Shown here: positions 23,586 to 31,522 of the stretch, piece by piece
Position numbering within the stretch: the stretch's first letter is position 1
Layout: each line of letters starts with the position of its first letter
Source of the DNA: Streptomyces albofaciens JCM 4342
GTDB taxonomy: Bacteria; Actinomycetota; Actinomycetes; Streptomycetales; Streptomycetaceae
Direction of reading: 5' to 3'
Assembly (NCBI RefSeq): GCF_008634025.1
Contig: NZ_PDCM01000001.1
Coordinates: 1,919,501-1,983,500 of the forward strand
Length of the DNA: 64,000 bases
Made by a program: the position numbers and the translations under genes
The notes under the pieces: generated by a model
The model's database searches: none
What the model was told of the DNA's origin: nothing
Seen by the model: only the letters and a program-made list of their open reading frames with translations

Positions 23586-24044
23586 ATGACCGTCGACCCC
23601 ACCGCCGCCACCCCGGGCACGACCACGGACCCGGCGCCGGCCGCCGAGGCCACCCGGGCCGTCGTGCGGCAGTTCCTCGCCGCCCGGATGGCCGGGGACA
23701 CCGGACGGCTCACGGAACTGTTCGCCGACGAGGTCGACTGGCTGCTCGCCGAGAACCCCGCCGTCCCGTGGATCCGCCCCCGCACCACGGCCGCCGAATG
23801 CGCCGCCCAGGCGGAGGAGCTGGCGGCCCACACCGTCCCCGAGGACGCCCGCGCCTCGGTCGACGCCTTCCTGGTCGACGGCACCGACGCCGTCGTGACG
23901 GGACACGTCTCGGGAACCGTGCGCGCGACGGGCAAAACCTTCGAGGGCCCCTTCGCCCTCCGCCTCACCGTCGAGAACGGCCGCATCACCCGCCACCACC
24001 TCTACGAGAACAGCCTGTCCATCGCGGAGGCGTGCAGGCCGTGA
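23586..24044 (+). CDS. SnoaL-like (NTF2-fold) protein
   Basis: 152 residues. The NTF2/SnoaL cone fold is seen in VVRQFLAARMAGDTGRLTEL, FADEVDWLLAENPAVPW, the acidic strand DAFLVDGTDAVVTGHVSG and the end VENGRITRHHLYENSLSIA. Such proteins bind small hydrophobic ligands and can be cyclases, isomerases or scavengers. Position behind the MarR gene and the SoxR-type promoter suggests handling of redox-active metabolites. GAGGAG 6-7 nt before ATG supports the start. It converges with nasA with only 15 bp between stops. Confidence 0.88.
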   Translation: MTVDPTAATPGTTTDPAPAAEATRAVVRQFLAARMAGDTGRLTELFADEVDWLLAENPAVPWIRPRTTAAECAAQAEELAAHTVPEDARASVDAFLVDGTDAVVTGHVSGTVRATGKTFEGPFALRLTVENGRITRHHLYENSLSIAEACRP

Positions 24045-24059
24045 GGGCGGTGCCCCCGG

Positions 24060-26222
24060 TCATGCTCCGTCGGTCCTGGGGTCCACCCGCTCCACCCGCA
24101 CCGCACACACCTTGAACTCCGGCATTCCCGACGTCGGGTCGAGGGCCGGGTTGGTGAGGGTGTTCGCGCGCCCCGGGCCCGGCCAGTGGAACGGCATGAA
24201 GACCGTGTCGGCGCGGATCGCCTCGCTGTAGCGGGCGGGGGCCACCGCGCGGCCACGGCGGGAGGTCACCGCCACCGGGTGGCCGTCCTCGATGCCGTGC
24301 TGCCGGGCGAGGCGCGGGTGGATCTCCACGTACGGGCCGGGGGCGGCGGCGTTCAGGCCGGGGACGCGGCGGGTCTGGGCGCCCGACTGGTACTGGGCCA
24401 GGACCCGGCCGGTGGTCAGGAGCACCGGGTACGCCTCGTCCGGCTCCTCGGCGGCGGGGCGGTGGGTGACCGGGACGAAGCGGGCCCGGCCGTCGGGTGT
24501 CGCGAAGCGGTCCAGGAAGAGGCGCGGGGTGCCGGGGTGGTCCTCGTCGGCGCAGGGCCAGAAGACGCCGTCCTCGGTGGCGATCCGCCGGTAGGTGATG
24601 CCGGCGTAGTCGGCCGGGCCGCCGGCCGAGGCGCGGCGCAGTTCGTCGAAGACCTCTTCCGGGTCGGCGGGGAACCCCTTCTCCCAACCCAGGTGCGCGG
24701 CAAGGGCGTTGAGGATCTGGAGGTCGGTGCGGACGCCGGGGGGCGGGGCCAGGGCGCGGCGGCGCAGCAGTACCCGGCCCTCCAGGTTCGTGGTGGTCCC
24801 GGTCTCCTCCGCCCACTGGGCGACCGGCAGCACCACGTCCGCCAGCGCCGCCGTCTCCGACAGCACGACATCGGCCACCGCCAGGAAGTCCAGCGCCCGG
24901 ACGCGCTGCTCGACGTGGGCGGCGCGGGGTGCGGAGACGACGGGGTTGGAGCCCATGAGGAGCAGGGCCCGAATGTCCCGGCCCAGCGCGTCCAGCAGCT
25001 CGTACGCGCTGCGGCCGGGCCCCGGGAGCGACTCCGGCGGTACGCCCCACACACCCGCCACATGCGCCCGCGCGGCCGGATCGGCCAGCTTGCGGTAGCC
25101 CGGCAACTGGTCCGCCTTCTGGCCGTGTTCACGCCCGCCCTGCCCGTTGCCCTGGCCGGTCAGGCACCCGTAGCCGGACCGTTCGCGGCCCGCCCGCCCG
25201 GTCGCCAGGCACAGGTTGATCCACGCGCCCACCGTGTCCGTCCCCTTCGCCTGCTGTTCGGGGCCGCGTGCCGTCAGCACCATCGAGCTGTCCGCGTCGC
25301 AGAACAGGCCGACCGCGGCGCGCAGTTGGGGTACCGGTACACCGGTGATCCGCTCGACCAGCTCCGGCCAGTGCGCCATCGCGGCGGCCCGTGCCGCGGG
25401 CCAGCCGCTGGTGCGGGCCGCGATGAACTCCTCGTCCGTACGCCCCTCCGCCACCACCAGGTGCAGCAGCCCCAGCGCGAGCGCCAGATCGGTGCCGGGG
25501 CGCGGCGCCAGGTGCAGGTCCGCCTGCTCGGCGGTGCGGGTACGGCGCGGATCGACGACGATCAGCCGGCCGCCGTTCTCCTTCAGCTCCGTCAGATAGC
25601 GCAGCGCGGGCGGCATCGTCTCGGCCAGGTTCGAGCCGACGAGCAGCACACAGCCGGTGCGGGCGACGTCGGCCAGCGGGAACGGCAGCCCGCGGTCCAG
25701 GCCGAAGGCCCGCTGGTGCGCGGCGGCGGCCGAGGACATGCAGAACCGGCCGTTGTAGTCGATCTGCGAGGTGCCGAGCACCACCCGCGCGAACTTGCCC
25801 AGCGCGTACGCCTTCTCGTTGGTCAGCCCGCCCCCGCCGAAGACGCCCACCGCATCCTTGCCGTAGGCCGCGCCGGCACGGGACAGACCGTCGGCCACCC
25901 GGCGCAGCGCCGTCTCCCAGTCCGCCGGTACGAGGCGGCCGGTCGCGGTGTCCCGTACCAGCGGCTCGGTCAGCCGGGCGCCCGGCGCGAGCAGTTCGGC
26001 GGCGGTGCGGCCCTTGCCGCACAGGGCGCCCCGGTTGACGGGGAACGCCGGGCGCTCCACGACCTCGGCCGGGGGACCGGCGGCGCCCGCCGGGGCGCGG
26101 CGCAGGCCCATGCCGCACTGGAGGGAGCAGTACGGGCAGTGCGTCTCCACGGGCGCGCCGGCGTGCGCTTCCTGCGGCGGACCCGCCGGGTCGGTGCTGG
26201 TGCGGGGGGTGGCGGCAGTCAT
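24060..26222 (-). CDS. nasA: Assimilatory nitrate reductase catalytic subunit NasA
   Basis: 720 residues, molybdopterin (bis-MGD) oxidoreductase. The N-terminal [4Fe-4S] ligands are Cys29, Cys32, Cys36 and Cys68 (CPYCSLQCGMG ... LCGKG). Family blocks include IDYNGRFCMSSAAAAHQRAFG, GSNLAETMPPALRYL, GYGCLTGQGNGQGGREHGQK and the C-terminal dinucleotide-binding domain (LLTTGRVLAQYQSGAQTRRV). No FAD or BFD domain is fused, so electrons must come from a separate partner. It reduces nitrate to nitrite for NirBD. A candidate GlnR box lies 22 bp before the ATG. Confidence 0.95.
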   Translation of the reverse strand: MTAATPRTSTDPAGPPQEAHAGAPVETHCPYCSLQCGMGLRRAPAGAAGPPAEVVERPAFPVNRGALCGKGRTAAELLAPGARLTEPLVRDTATGRLVPADWETALRRVADGLSRAGAAYGKDAVGVFGGGGLTNEKAYALGKFARVVLGTSQIDYNGRFCMSSAAAAHQRAFGLDRGLPFPLADVARTGCVLLVGSNLAETMPPALRYLTELKENGGRLIVVDPRRTRTAEQADLHLAPRPGTDLALALGLLHLVVAEGRTDEEFIAARTSGWPAARAAAMAHWPELVERITGVPVPQLRAAVGLFCDADSSMVLTARGPEQQAKGTDTVGAWINLCLATGRAGRERSGYGCLTGQGNGQGGREHGQKADQLPGYRKLADPAARAHVAGVWGVPPESLPGPGRSAYELLDALGRDIRALLLMGSNPVVSAPRAAHVEQRVRALDFLAVADVVLSETAALADVVLPVAQWAEETGTTTNLEGRVLLRRRALAPPPGVRTDLQILNALAAHLGWEKGFPADPEEVFDELRRASAGGPADYAGITYRRIATEDGVFWPCADEDHPGTPRLFLDRFATPDGRARFVPVTHRPAAEEPDEAYPVLLTTGRVLAQYQSGAQTRRVPGLNAAAPGPYVEIHPRLARQHGIEDGHPVAVTSRRGRAVAPARYSEAIRADTVFMPFHWPGPGRANTLTNPALDPTSGMPEFKVCAVRVERVDPRTDGA

Positions 26223-26244
26223 GCGGCCAGCCTGCGGCCTGCGT

Positions 26245-26282
26245 GTTTCCGCTGGTCCGGAGCGGCGTTACGGGCCGGGGAA
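26245..26282 (-). promoter_or_regulatory. Candidate GlnR box of nasA
   Basis: On the minus strand TTCCC-N6-GTAAC-N6-CCGGA-N6-GAAAC. Two half-sites (GTAAC and GAAAC, 22 bp apart) are strong, two weak. Same spacing and same distance to the start codon as the nir box. It lies in the divergent gap, so it could also affect the chelatase gene. Confidence 0.6.
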
Positions 26283-26424
26283 GCGCGCCTCACGGTGGCG
26301 GTGCCGAGGAGGTGAGGAGCCCGGTCCGTACTTCACGTACGGCCGCCGCACCGCGACAGCCACCCGAAACCCGCCGTCACATCCGCGCAACGGCACCGCA
26401 ACGACCGGCTGCCAGGCTCCCTCC

Positions 26425-27372
26425 ATGACGGCGTCGACACCGACCCCACCGCCCGCGGGCCCCTCCGGCCGCGCGGTCCCCTTCGACAGTACGGCGCAGA
26501 TCATGACGGAGATCACCACCCAGCTCGGCGAACGGCTCGGCCGGGTCAGGCTGTACGGCCTGCCCCGCCGCGCCCCGGCCGCGCCCCGCCCCGCTCCCGG
26601 CGCCGCGGCGGCCCGGGAGGCGCCCCCGCTCGTCGCGGTGGCGCACGGCAGCCGCGACCCCCGCGCACTGCGCACCGTGACCGCCCTCCTGGACCGGGTG
26701 CGCGCCCTGCGCCCCGGCCTCACCGTCCGCCTCGGCCACATCGAACTGAACGCGCCCCTGCTCCCCGACACACTGGCGCGGCTGAGCGGCCCGGCCGTCG
26801 TCGTACCGCTGCTGCTCGCCCGCGGCCACCACGTCGGCCACGACATCCCCGCGGCGCTTGAGGACGCCCCTCACCTCACGGCGCGCCTCGCCCGTCCGCT
26901 CGGCCCCCACCCCCTGCTCGCCGAAGCCCTGCACGCGCGCCTCGAAGGGGCCGGTGCCCGGCGGCCGGGCGCCGTCGTGCTGGCCGCCGCCGGATCGCGC
27001 GCCCCCGAGTCGGCCGCCGACACGGCCCGTACGGCGCGGCTCCTGTCCGACCGGCTCGGCGGCGTACCCGTCCTGCCCGCCTACGCCTCCGCACCCGCGG
27101 ACGGGGGCCCGCCCGGCACCCCGCTCTCCGTCCCCGCCGCGCTGCGCGCCCTCGCCGCCCGCGGCCACCACCGCCCGGCCCTCGCCTCCTGCTTCACCGC
27201 GCCCGGCCGCTTCGCCGCCCAGTGCGCCGCCGCGGCCCCCGGGCCCGCCGCCGCGCCGCTCGGCGACCACCCCGCGCTGGCCCGGCTGGTGCTGCACCGT
27301 TACGACCAGGCACTCGCTGCGCGCAGCGCATACGACCACGACTCCACCCGGGCGGCTACCGTCGCCGTATGA
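26425..27372 (+). CDS. Sirohydrochlorin chelatase (CbiX-like)
   Basis: 315 residues. The first ~70 residues are Pro/Ala-rich. The CbiX core follows: [57 protein letters not shown], whose His residues bind the metal. A second, degenerate copy ([19 protein letters not shown]) completes the two-lobed type. It should insert iron into sirohydrochlorin to make siroheme, the NirB cofactor, which explains its place divergent from nasA. Its stop overlaps the dgt start as ATGA. The ATG at 26425 is tentative; an ATG at 26503 is possible. Confidence 0.88.
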   Translation: MTASTPTPPPAGPSGRAVPFDSTAQIMTEITTQLGERLGRVRLYGLPRRAPAAPRPAPGAAAAREAPPLVAVAHGSRDPRALRTVTALLDRVRALRPGLTVRLGHIELNAPLLPDTLARLSGPAVVVPLLLARGHHVGHDIPAALEDAPHLTARLARPLGPHPLLAEALHARLEGAGARRPGAVVLAAAGSRAPESAADTARTARLLSDRLGGVPVLPAYASAPADGGPPGTPLSVPAALRALAARGHHRPALASCFTAPGRFAAQCAAAAPGPAAAPLGDHPALARLVLHRYDQALAARSAYDHDSTRAATVAV

Positions 27373-28700
27373 CGGGCACACGAACGACGGTCGGCCGCGA
27401 AGCCGGCCACAACGGCACGGGCTACGGCCCGGCCGACACCGAACGCTGGGTCACCGAGCCCGACAAACGCCCGGGACGCACCGCCTTCCAGCGCGACCGG
27501 GCCCGGGTGCTGCACTCCGCCGCGCTGCGCCGGCTGGCGGGCAAGACCCAGGTGGTCACGCCCGGCACCACCGAGCACCTGTGGGACGCCAGCCCCCGCA
27601 CCCGCCTGACCCACTCCCTGGAGTGCGCCCAGGTCGGCCGGGAACTCGGCGCGGCCCTCGGCTGCGACCCGGACCTGGTCGAGACCGCCTGCCTCGCGCA
27701 CGACCTGGGCCACCCGCCGTTCGGGCACAACGGCGAGCAGGCGCTGAACGAGGTCGCCGCGCCCTGCGGCGGCTTCGAGGGCAACGCCCAGTCGCTGCGG
27801 CTGCTCGCCCGCCTGGAACCGAAACGGTTCGTCCCGGACGCGGACGGTACGGCCGTCAGCGTCGGGCTCAACCTCACCCGGGCCGCGCTGGACGCCGCGA
27901 CCAAGTACCCGTGGCCGCGCGGCGGGCACCCGACCGACCCCGGTTCGCCCAAGTTCGGGGTCTATGAGGACGACCTGCCGGTCTTCGCCTGGTTCCGGCA
28001 GGGCGCCCCCGAGGCCGCGCGCAGCTTCGAGGCGCAGGTCATGGACTGGGCCGACGACGTGGCGTACTCGGTGCACGACGTCGAGGACGGGCTGCACGCC
28101 GGCTACCTGGACCCCAACTGCCTGCTCGCCGAGCCCGAACGTGCCGAAGTGTTCGCGATCGCCGCGGAACGTTACGCGCCCGGCGCGGACCCCGCGGAAC
28201 TGGGCGCCGCCCTCGACCGCCTGCTCGACCAGGAATGGTGGCCGCACGGCTACGACGGCACGGCCGTCGCCCAGGCCCGGCTGAAGGACGCCACCAGCCA
28301 GCTGATCGGCCGCTTCTGCCTGGCGGCCGAGACCGCCACCCGCGCCGCGTACGGGACCGGACGGCTCACCCGGCACCGCGCGCGGCTCGTCGTGCCGGCC
28401 GGAACCCGGCTGGAATGCGCCGTGTTGAAGGCCGTGGCGGAACGGTACGTCATGCGCCGGCCCGACCAGGAAGCGCTCCGCGCCGACCAGCGCGTGATCA
28501 TCGCCGAACTCGCCGAGGCGCTCATCGCCCGCGCCCCGGACGGCCTCGACCCGCAGTTCCGGTTCCTGTACGACCAGGCCGAGGCGGCCGGTGACGACAC
28601 CGCGCGGATGCGCGCCCTGATCGACCAGATCGCCGCCCTGACCGACGCCTCGGCACGTTCTCTGCACGCCCGGCTCACCCGGCCGCGTGGCACGCTCTGA
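27369..28700 (+). CDS. dgt: dGTP triphosphohydrolase-like HD protein
   Basis: 443 residues. The HD metal site is clear: [33 protein letters not shown], and the later [17 protein letters not shown]. These are the Dgt-family signatures for hydrolysing dNTPs to nucleoside and triphosphate. In actinobacteria this gene normally sits in a core block near dnaG, as here. Start ATG 27369 overlaps the chelatase stop by 4 nt. A hairpin lies 35 bp after the stop. Confidence 0.93.
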   Translation: MTGTRTTVGREAGHNGTGYGPADTERWVTEPDKRPGRTAFQRDRARVLHSAALRRLAGKTQVVTPGTTEHLWDASPRTRLTHSLECAQVGRELGAALGCDPDLVETACLAHDLGHPPFGHNGEQALNEVAAPCGGFEGNAQSLRLLARLEPKRFVPDADGTAVSVGLNLTRAALDAATKYPWPRGGHPTDPGSPKFGVYEDDLPVFAWFRQGAPEAARSFEAQVMDWADDVAYSVHDVEDGLHAGYLDPNCLLAEPERAEVFAIAAERYAPGADPAELGAALDRLLDQEWWPHGYDGTAVAQARLKDATSQLIGRFCLAAETATRAAYGTGRLTRHRARLVVPAGTRLECAVLKAVAERYVMRRPDQEALRADQRVIIAELAEALIARAPDGLDPQFRFLYDQAEAAGDDTARMRALIDQIAALTDASARSLHARLTRPRGTL

Positions 28701-28734
28701 GCAGCGGCACCGGCGCCGCCGGGGCATCCTGGGC

Positions 28735-28767
28735 GGGGCCCGTGCGACTCCTGGGTAACCGGGCCCC
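28735..28767 (+). terminator. Hairpin after dgt
   Basis: 8-bp stem GGGGCCCG / CGGGCCCC with a 17-nt loop, 35 bp after dgt. The rest of the 349-bp gap to the next gene holds no recognisable signal apart from the strong ribosome site of the oxidoreductase. Confidence 0.5.
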
Positions 28768-29049
28768 TCGGCCCCCTTCCCGCAGCACGCCGGGTGCGGG
28801 ACGCTCGGGCTTGAGTGTGGCGAACCAGGGAAACACATCAGGGGCACAACGGGGTGGCCGGCCGCCGGACGCGGTGCGCCGCCCGGTGCCCGGACGGCCT
28901 GGGGGAGTGCCCTCGCCCGGCGTCACACGACCGGGCGGGGACACGCGGGCGGCAGCACGCGGCCCGCGCACTGCGGGGGTAGAACGGGGACACCGATCGG
29001 GGGGCGTTCACGGACGCGGACGCACCGCGCCGCAGCGAGGAGGAAGCAA

Positions 29050-30327
29050 GTGGTCGACGCACACCAGACGTTCGTCATCGTCGGGGGTGGCCTGGCCGGG
29101 GCAAAGGCCGCCGAGACCCTTCGTGCGGAAGGCTTCACCGGCCGGGTGATACTGATCTGTGACGAGCGCGACCACCCGTACGAGCGCCCCCCGCTCTCCA
29201 AGGGGTACCTGCTCGGCAAGGAGGAGCGCGACAGCGTCTTCGTCCACGAGCCCGCCTGGTACGCCGGCGCGGACATCGAACTGCACCTCGGCCAGCCCGC
29301 CGTCCACCTCGACCGCGCGGCCCGCACCGTACGGCTCGGCGACGGCACCTTGATCGCGTACGACAAGCTGCTGCTGGCCACCGGCGCCGAGCCGCGCCGC
29401 CTGGAGATCCCCGGCACGGGCCTGGTCGGCGTCCACCACCTGCGCCGCATCGCGCACGCCGAGCGGCTGCGCGGCGTCCTGCACTCCCTCGGCCGGGACA
29501 ACGGCCACCTCGTGATCGCCGGTGCCGGCTGGATCGGCCTGGAGGTCGCCGCCGCCGCGCGCTCGTACGGCGCCGAGGTGACCGTCGTCGAACCCGAGCC
29601 GACCCCGCTGCACAGCGTCGTCGGCCCCGAACTGGGCAGCCTCTTCACCGACCTGCACTCCGAGCACGGCGTCCGCTTCCACTTCGGCGCCCGGCTCACC
29701 GAGATCGCCGGGCAGGACGGCGTGGTGCTGGCCGCGCGCACCGACGACGGCGAGGAGCACCCCGCCCACGACGTGCTCGCCGCGATCGGCGCCGCGCCGC
29801 GCACCGCCCTGGCCGAACAGGCCGGGCTGGCCCTGGTCGACCCGGCGTACGGCGGAGGCGTCGCGGTCGACGCCGCGCTGCGCACCTCCGACCCGAACAT
29901 CTTCGCGGCGGGCGATGTCGCCGCCTTCCCGTACTCCCTGCTGCCGCCCGGGAACGGCGAGCCGGCCGTCCTGCGCGTCGAGCACTGGGCCAACGCCCTG
30001 AACGGCGGCCCCGCCGCCGCCCGCGCCATGCTCGGCCAGGAGGTCGCCTACGACCGCATCCCGTACTTCTTCTCCGACCAGTACGACATCGGCCTGGAGT
30101 ACTCCGGCTACGCGCCCCCCGGGTCCTACGACCAGGTCGTGTGCCGCGGCGATGTCGGCAAGCGCGAGTTCATCGCCTTCTGGCTCTCCGAGGGGCGGCT
30201 GCTGGCGGGCATGAACGTCAACGTGTGGGACGTCACCGACCCGATCCAGAAGCTCATCCGCTCGGGCCGGGCCCTCGACCCGAACGCGCTGGCCAACCCG
30301 GACGTGGCGCTGGACTCGCTGCTCTGA
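29050..30327 (+). CDS. Ferredoxin reductase-type FAD/NAD(P) oxidoreductase
   Basis: 425 residues. FAD motif FVIVGGGLAGAKAAETLR, the active-site region YERPPLSKGYLLG, LLLATGAEPRRL, NAD motif IAGAGWIGLEVAAAARS, late FAD contact NIFAAGDVAAFPY and a C-terminal reductase dimerisation domain (FFSDQYDIGLEYSGYA). It passes electrons from NAD(P)H to a ferredoxin, rubredoxin or oxygenase; the partner is not encoded nearby. GTG 29050 follows GAGGAGGAAGCAA. Single transcript bounded by hairpins. Confidence 0.92.
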   Translation: MVDAHQTFVIVGGGLAGAKAAETLRAEGFTGRVILICDERDHPYERPPLSKGYLLGKEERDSVFVHEPAWYAGADIELHLGQPAVHLDRAARTVRLGDGTLIAYDKLLLATGAEPRRLEIPGTGLVGVHHLRRIAHAERLRGVLHSLGRDNGHLVIAGAGWIGLEVAAAARSYGAEVTVVEPEPTPLHSVVGPELGSLFTDLHSEHGVRFHFGARLTEIAGQDGVVLAARTDDGEEHPAHDVLAAIGAAPRTALAEQAGLALVDPAYGGGVAVDAALRTSDPNIFAAGDVAAFPYSLLPPGNGEPAVLRVEHWANALNGGPAAARAMLGQEVAYDRIPYFFSDQYDIGLEYSGYAPPGSYDQVVCRGDVGKREFIAFWLSEGRLLAGMNVNVWDVTDPIQKLIRSGRALDPNALANPDVALDSLL

Positions 30328-30346
30328 GCCCGGGGCGCCCGGTACG

Positions 30347-30388
30347 CCCGTCCGCCGGGCGGGGTGGCCGACCCGCCCGGCGGACGGG
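30347..30388. terminator. Strong terminator hairpin
   Basis: 17-bp perfect stem beginning CCCGTCCGCCGGGCGGG with an 8-nt loop, 20 bp after the ferredoxin reductase. Confidence 0.85.
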
Positions 30389-30428
30389 GTACCCGTACCG
30401 CAGCCAACGCCCGAAGAGAGAGTCAGCC

Positions 30429-31391
30429 ATGCCCGAAGCCACCGTCACACCGGACGACGTCCGGGAAGCCGCCGCCCGCCTCAAGGGCGTCGTCCACCGC
30501 ACCCCCGTGCTGCGTTCCCGCACCCTCGACCGCCTGGTCGGCGCCGAGGTTCACCTCAAGTGCGAGAACTTCCAGCGCGTCGGCGCGTTCAAGTTCCGCG
30601 GCGCCTACCACGCCGTCTCCCGGCTGGCGCCGGAGCAGCTGGCGCGCGGCGTCGCGGCGTTCTCCTCCGGCAACCACGCCCAGGCGGTCGCGCTGGCCGC
30701 CCGGGAGCTGGGCAGCAGCGCCGTCATCCTCATGCCCGAGGACGCGCCGCGCTCCAAGCGGGACGCGACCGAGGGATACGGCGCCGAGATCGTCACGTAC
30801 GACCGGTACACCGGCGACCGGGCCGCGCTCGGCACGCGGCTGGCCGCCGACCGTGGCCTGGCCCTGATTCCGCCGTACGACCACCCGCACGTCATCGCCG
30901 GGCAGGGCACCGCGGCGCTGGAGCTGATCGAGGACACCGGCCCGCTGGACGCCCTGCTCACGCCGGTCGGCGGGGGCGGGCTGATGGCGGGCTCGGCGCT
31001 CGCCGCCACCGCGCTGTCGCCCGGCATCCGCATGATCGGCGTCGAGCCGGAGGCCGGGGACGACACCCGGCGCTCGCTGGCGGCCGGCGAGCGGGTCCGC
31101 ATCCCGGTACCGCGCACCATCGCCGACGGGCAGGCGCTGACCGAACCGGGCGAGCTGACCTTCGCGATCAACCGGCGGCTGCTGGACTCGGTGGTGCTGG
31201 TCGGCGACGACGAGATTCGGGCCGCGATGCGGCTGGCCTTCGAGCGGTTGAAGATCGTCACCGAGCCGAGCGGGGCCAGCGCGCTGGCCGCCCTGCTGGC
31301 CGGGGCCGTCGAGCCGCTGCCGCGCCGCGTCGGCGTGGTGATCTCCGGCGGCAACATCGGGCTGGACCGGTTTCTGGAGCTGATGGGGTGA
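30429..31391 (+). CDS. Threonine/serine ammonia-lyase (fold-type II PLP enzyme)
   Basis: 320 residues. The PLP Lys is Lys55 in GAFKFRGAYH. The substrate loop SSGNHAQAVALAA and the phosphate loop PVGGGGLMAGSA are intact. It ends after the catalytic domain and has no ACT-like regulatory domain, so it resembles catabolic or serine-racemase-like enzymes more than the isoleucine-regulated IlvA. Product would be 2-oxobutyrate (or pyruvate) and ammonium. GAGAG precedes ATG 30429. Followed by two hairpins and dnaG. Confidence 0.92.
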   Translation: MPEATVTPDDVREAAARLKGVVHRTPVLRSRTLDRLVGAEVHLKCENFQRVGAFKFRGAYHAVSRLAPEQLARGVAAFSSGNHAQAVALAARELGSSAVILMPEDAPRSKRDATEGYGAEIVTYDRYTGDRAALGTRLAADRGLALIPPYDHPHVIAGQGTAALELIEDTGPLDALLTPVGGGGLMAGSALAATALSPGIRMIGVEPEAGDDTRRSLAAGERVRIPVPRTIADGQALTEPGELTFAINRRLLDSVVLVGDDEIRAAMRLAFERLKIVTEPSGASALAALLAGAVEPLPRRVGVVISGGNIGLDRFLELMG

Positions 31392-31418
31392 GCGGCGCGC
31401 CGGTACGCCCCCGGTAAC

Positions 31419-31480
31419 GACCGGCGGTTCCGCCCCGCCGGTCCGTCCCCGGAGCGTGCGGCGGTCCCGCCCGCCGCACG
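31419..31480. terminator. Two tandem hairpins between the ammonia-lyase and dnaG
   Basis: First stem GACCGGCGG / CCGCCGGTC (31419-31443); second stem CGTGCGGCGG / CCGCCGCACG (31455-31480), both perfect. They should shield dnaG from upstream transcription. Confidence 0.7.
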
Positions 31481-31510
31481 GGTCCGGGCGGGACTGTCGT
31501 ACCCCACCCG

Positions 31511-31516
31511 TAGAAT
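31511..31516 (+). promoter_or_regulatory. -10 element of a probably leaderless dnaG transcript
   Basis: TAGAAT ends 6 bp before the GTG at 31523, and no ribosome site precedes that GTG. This is the arrangement of leaderless mRNAs, common in Streptomyces. The -35 is not obvious. Confidence 0.5.
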
Positions 31517-31522
31517 TCAGGC

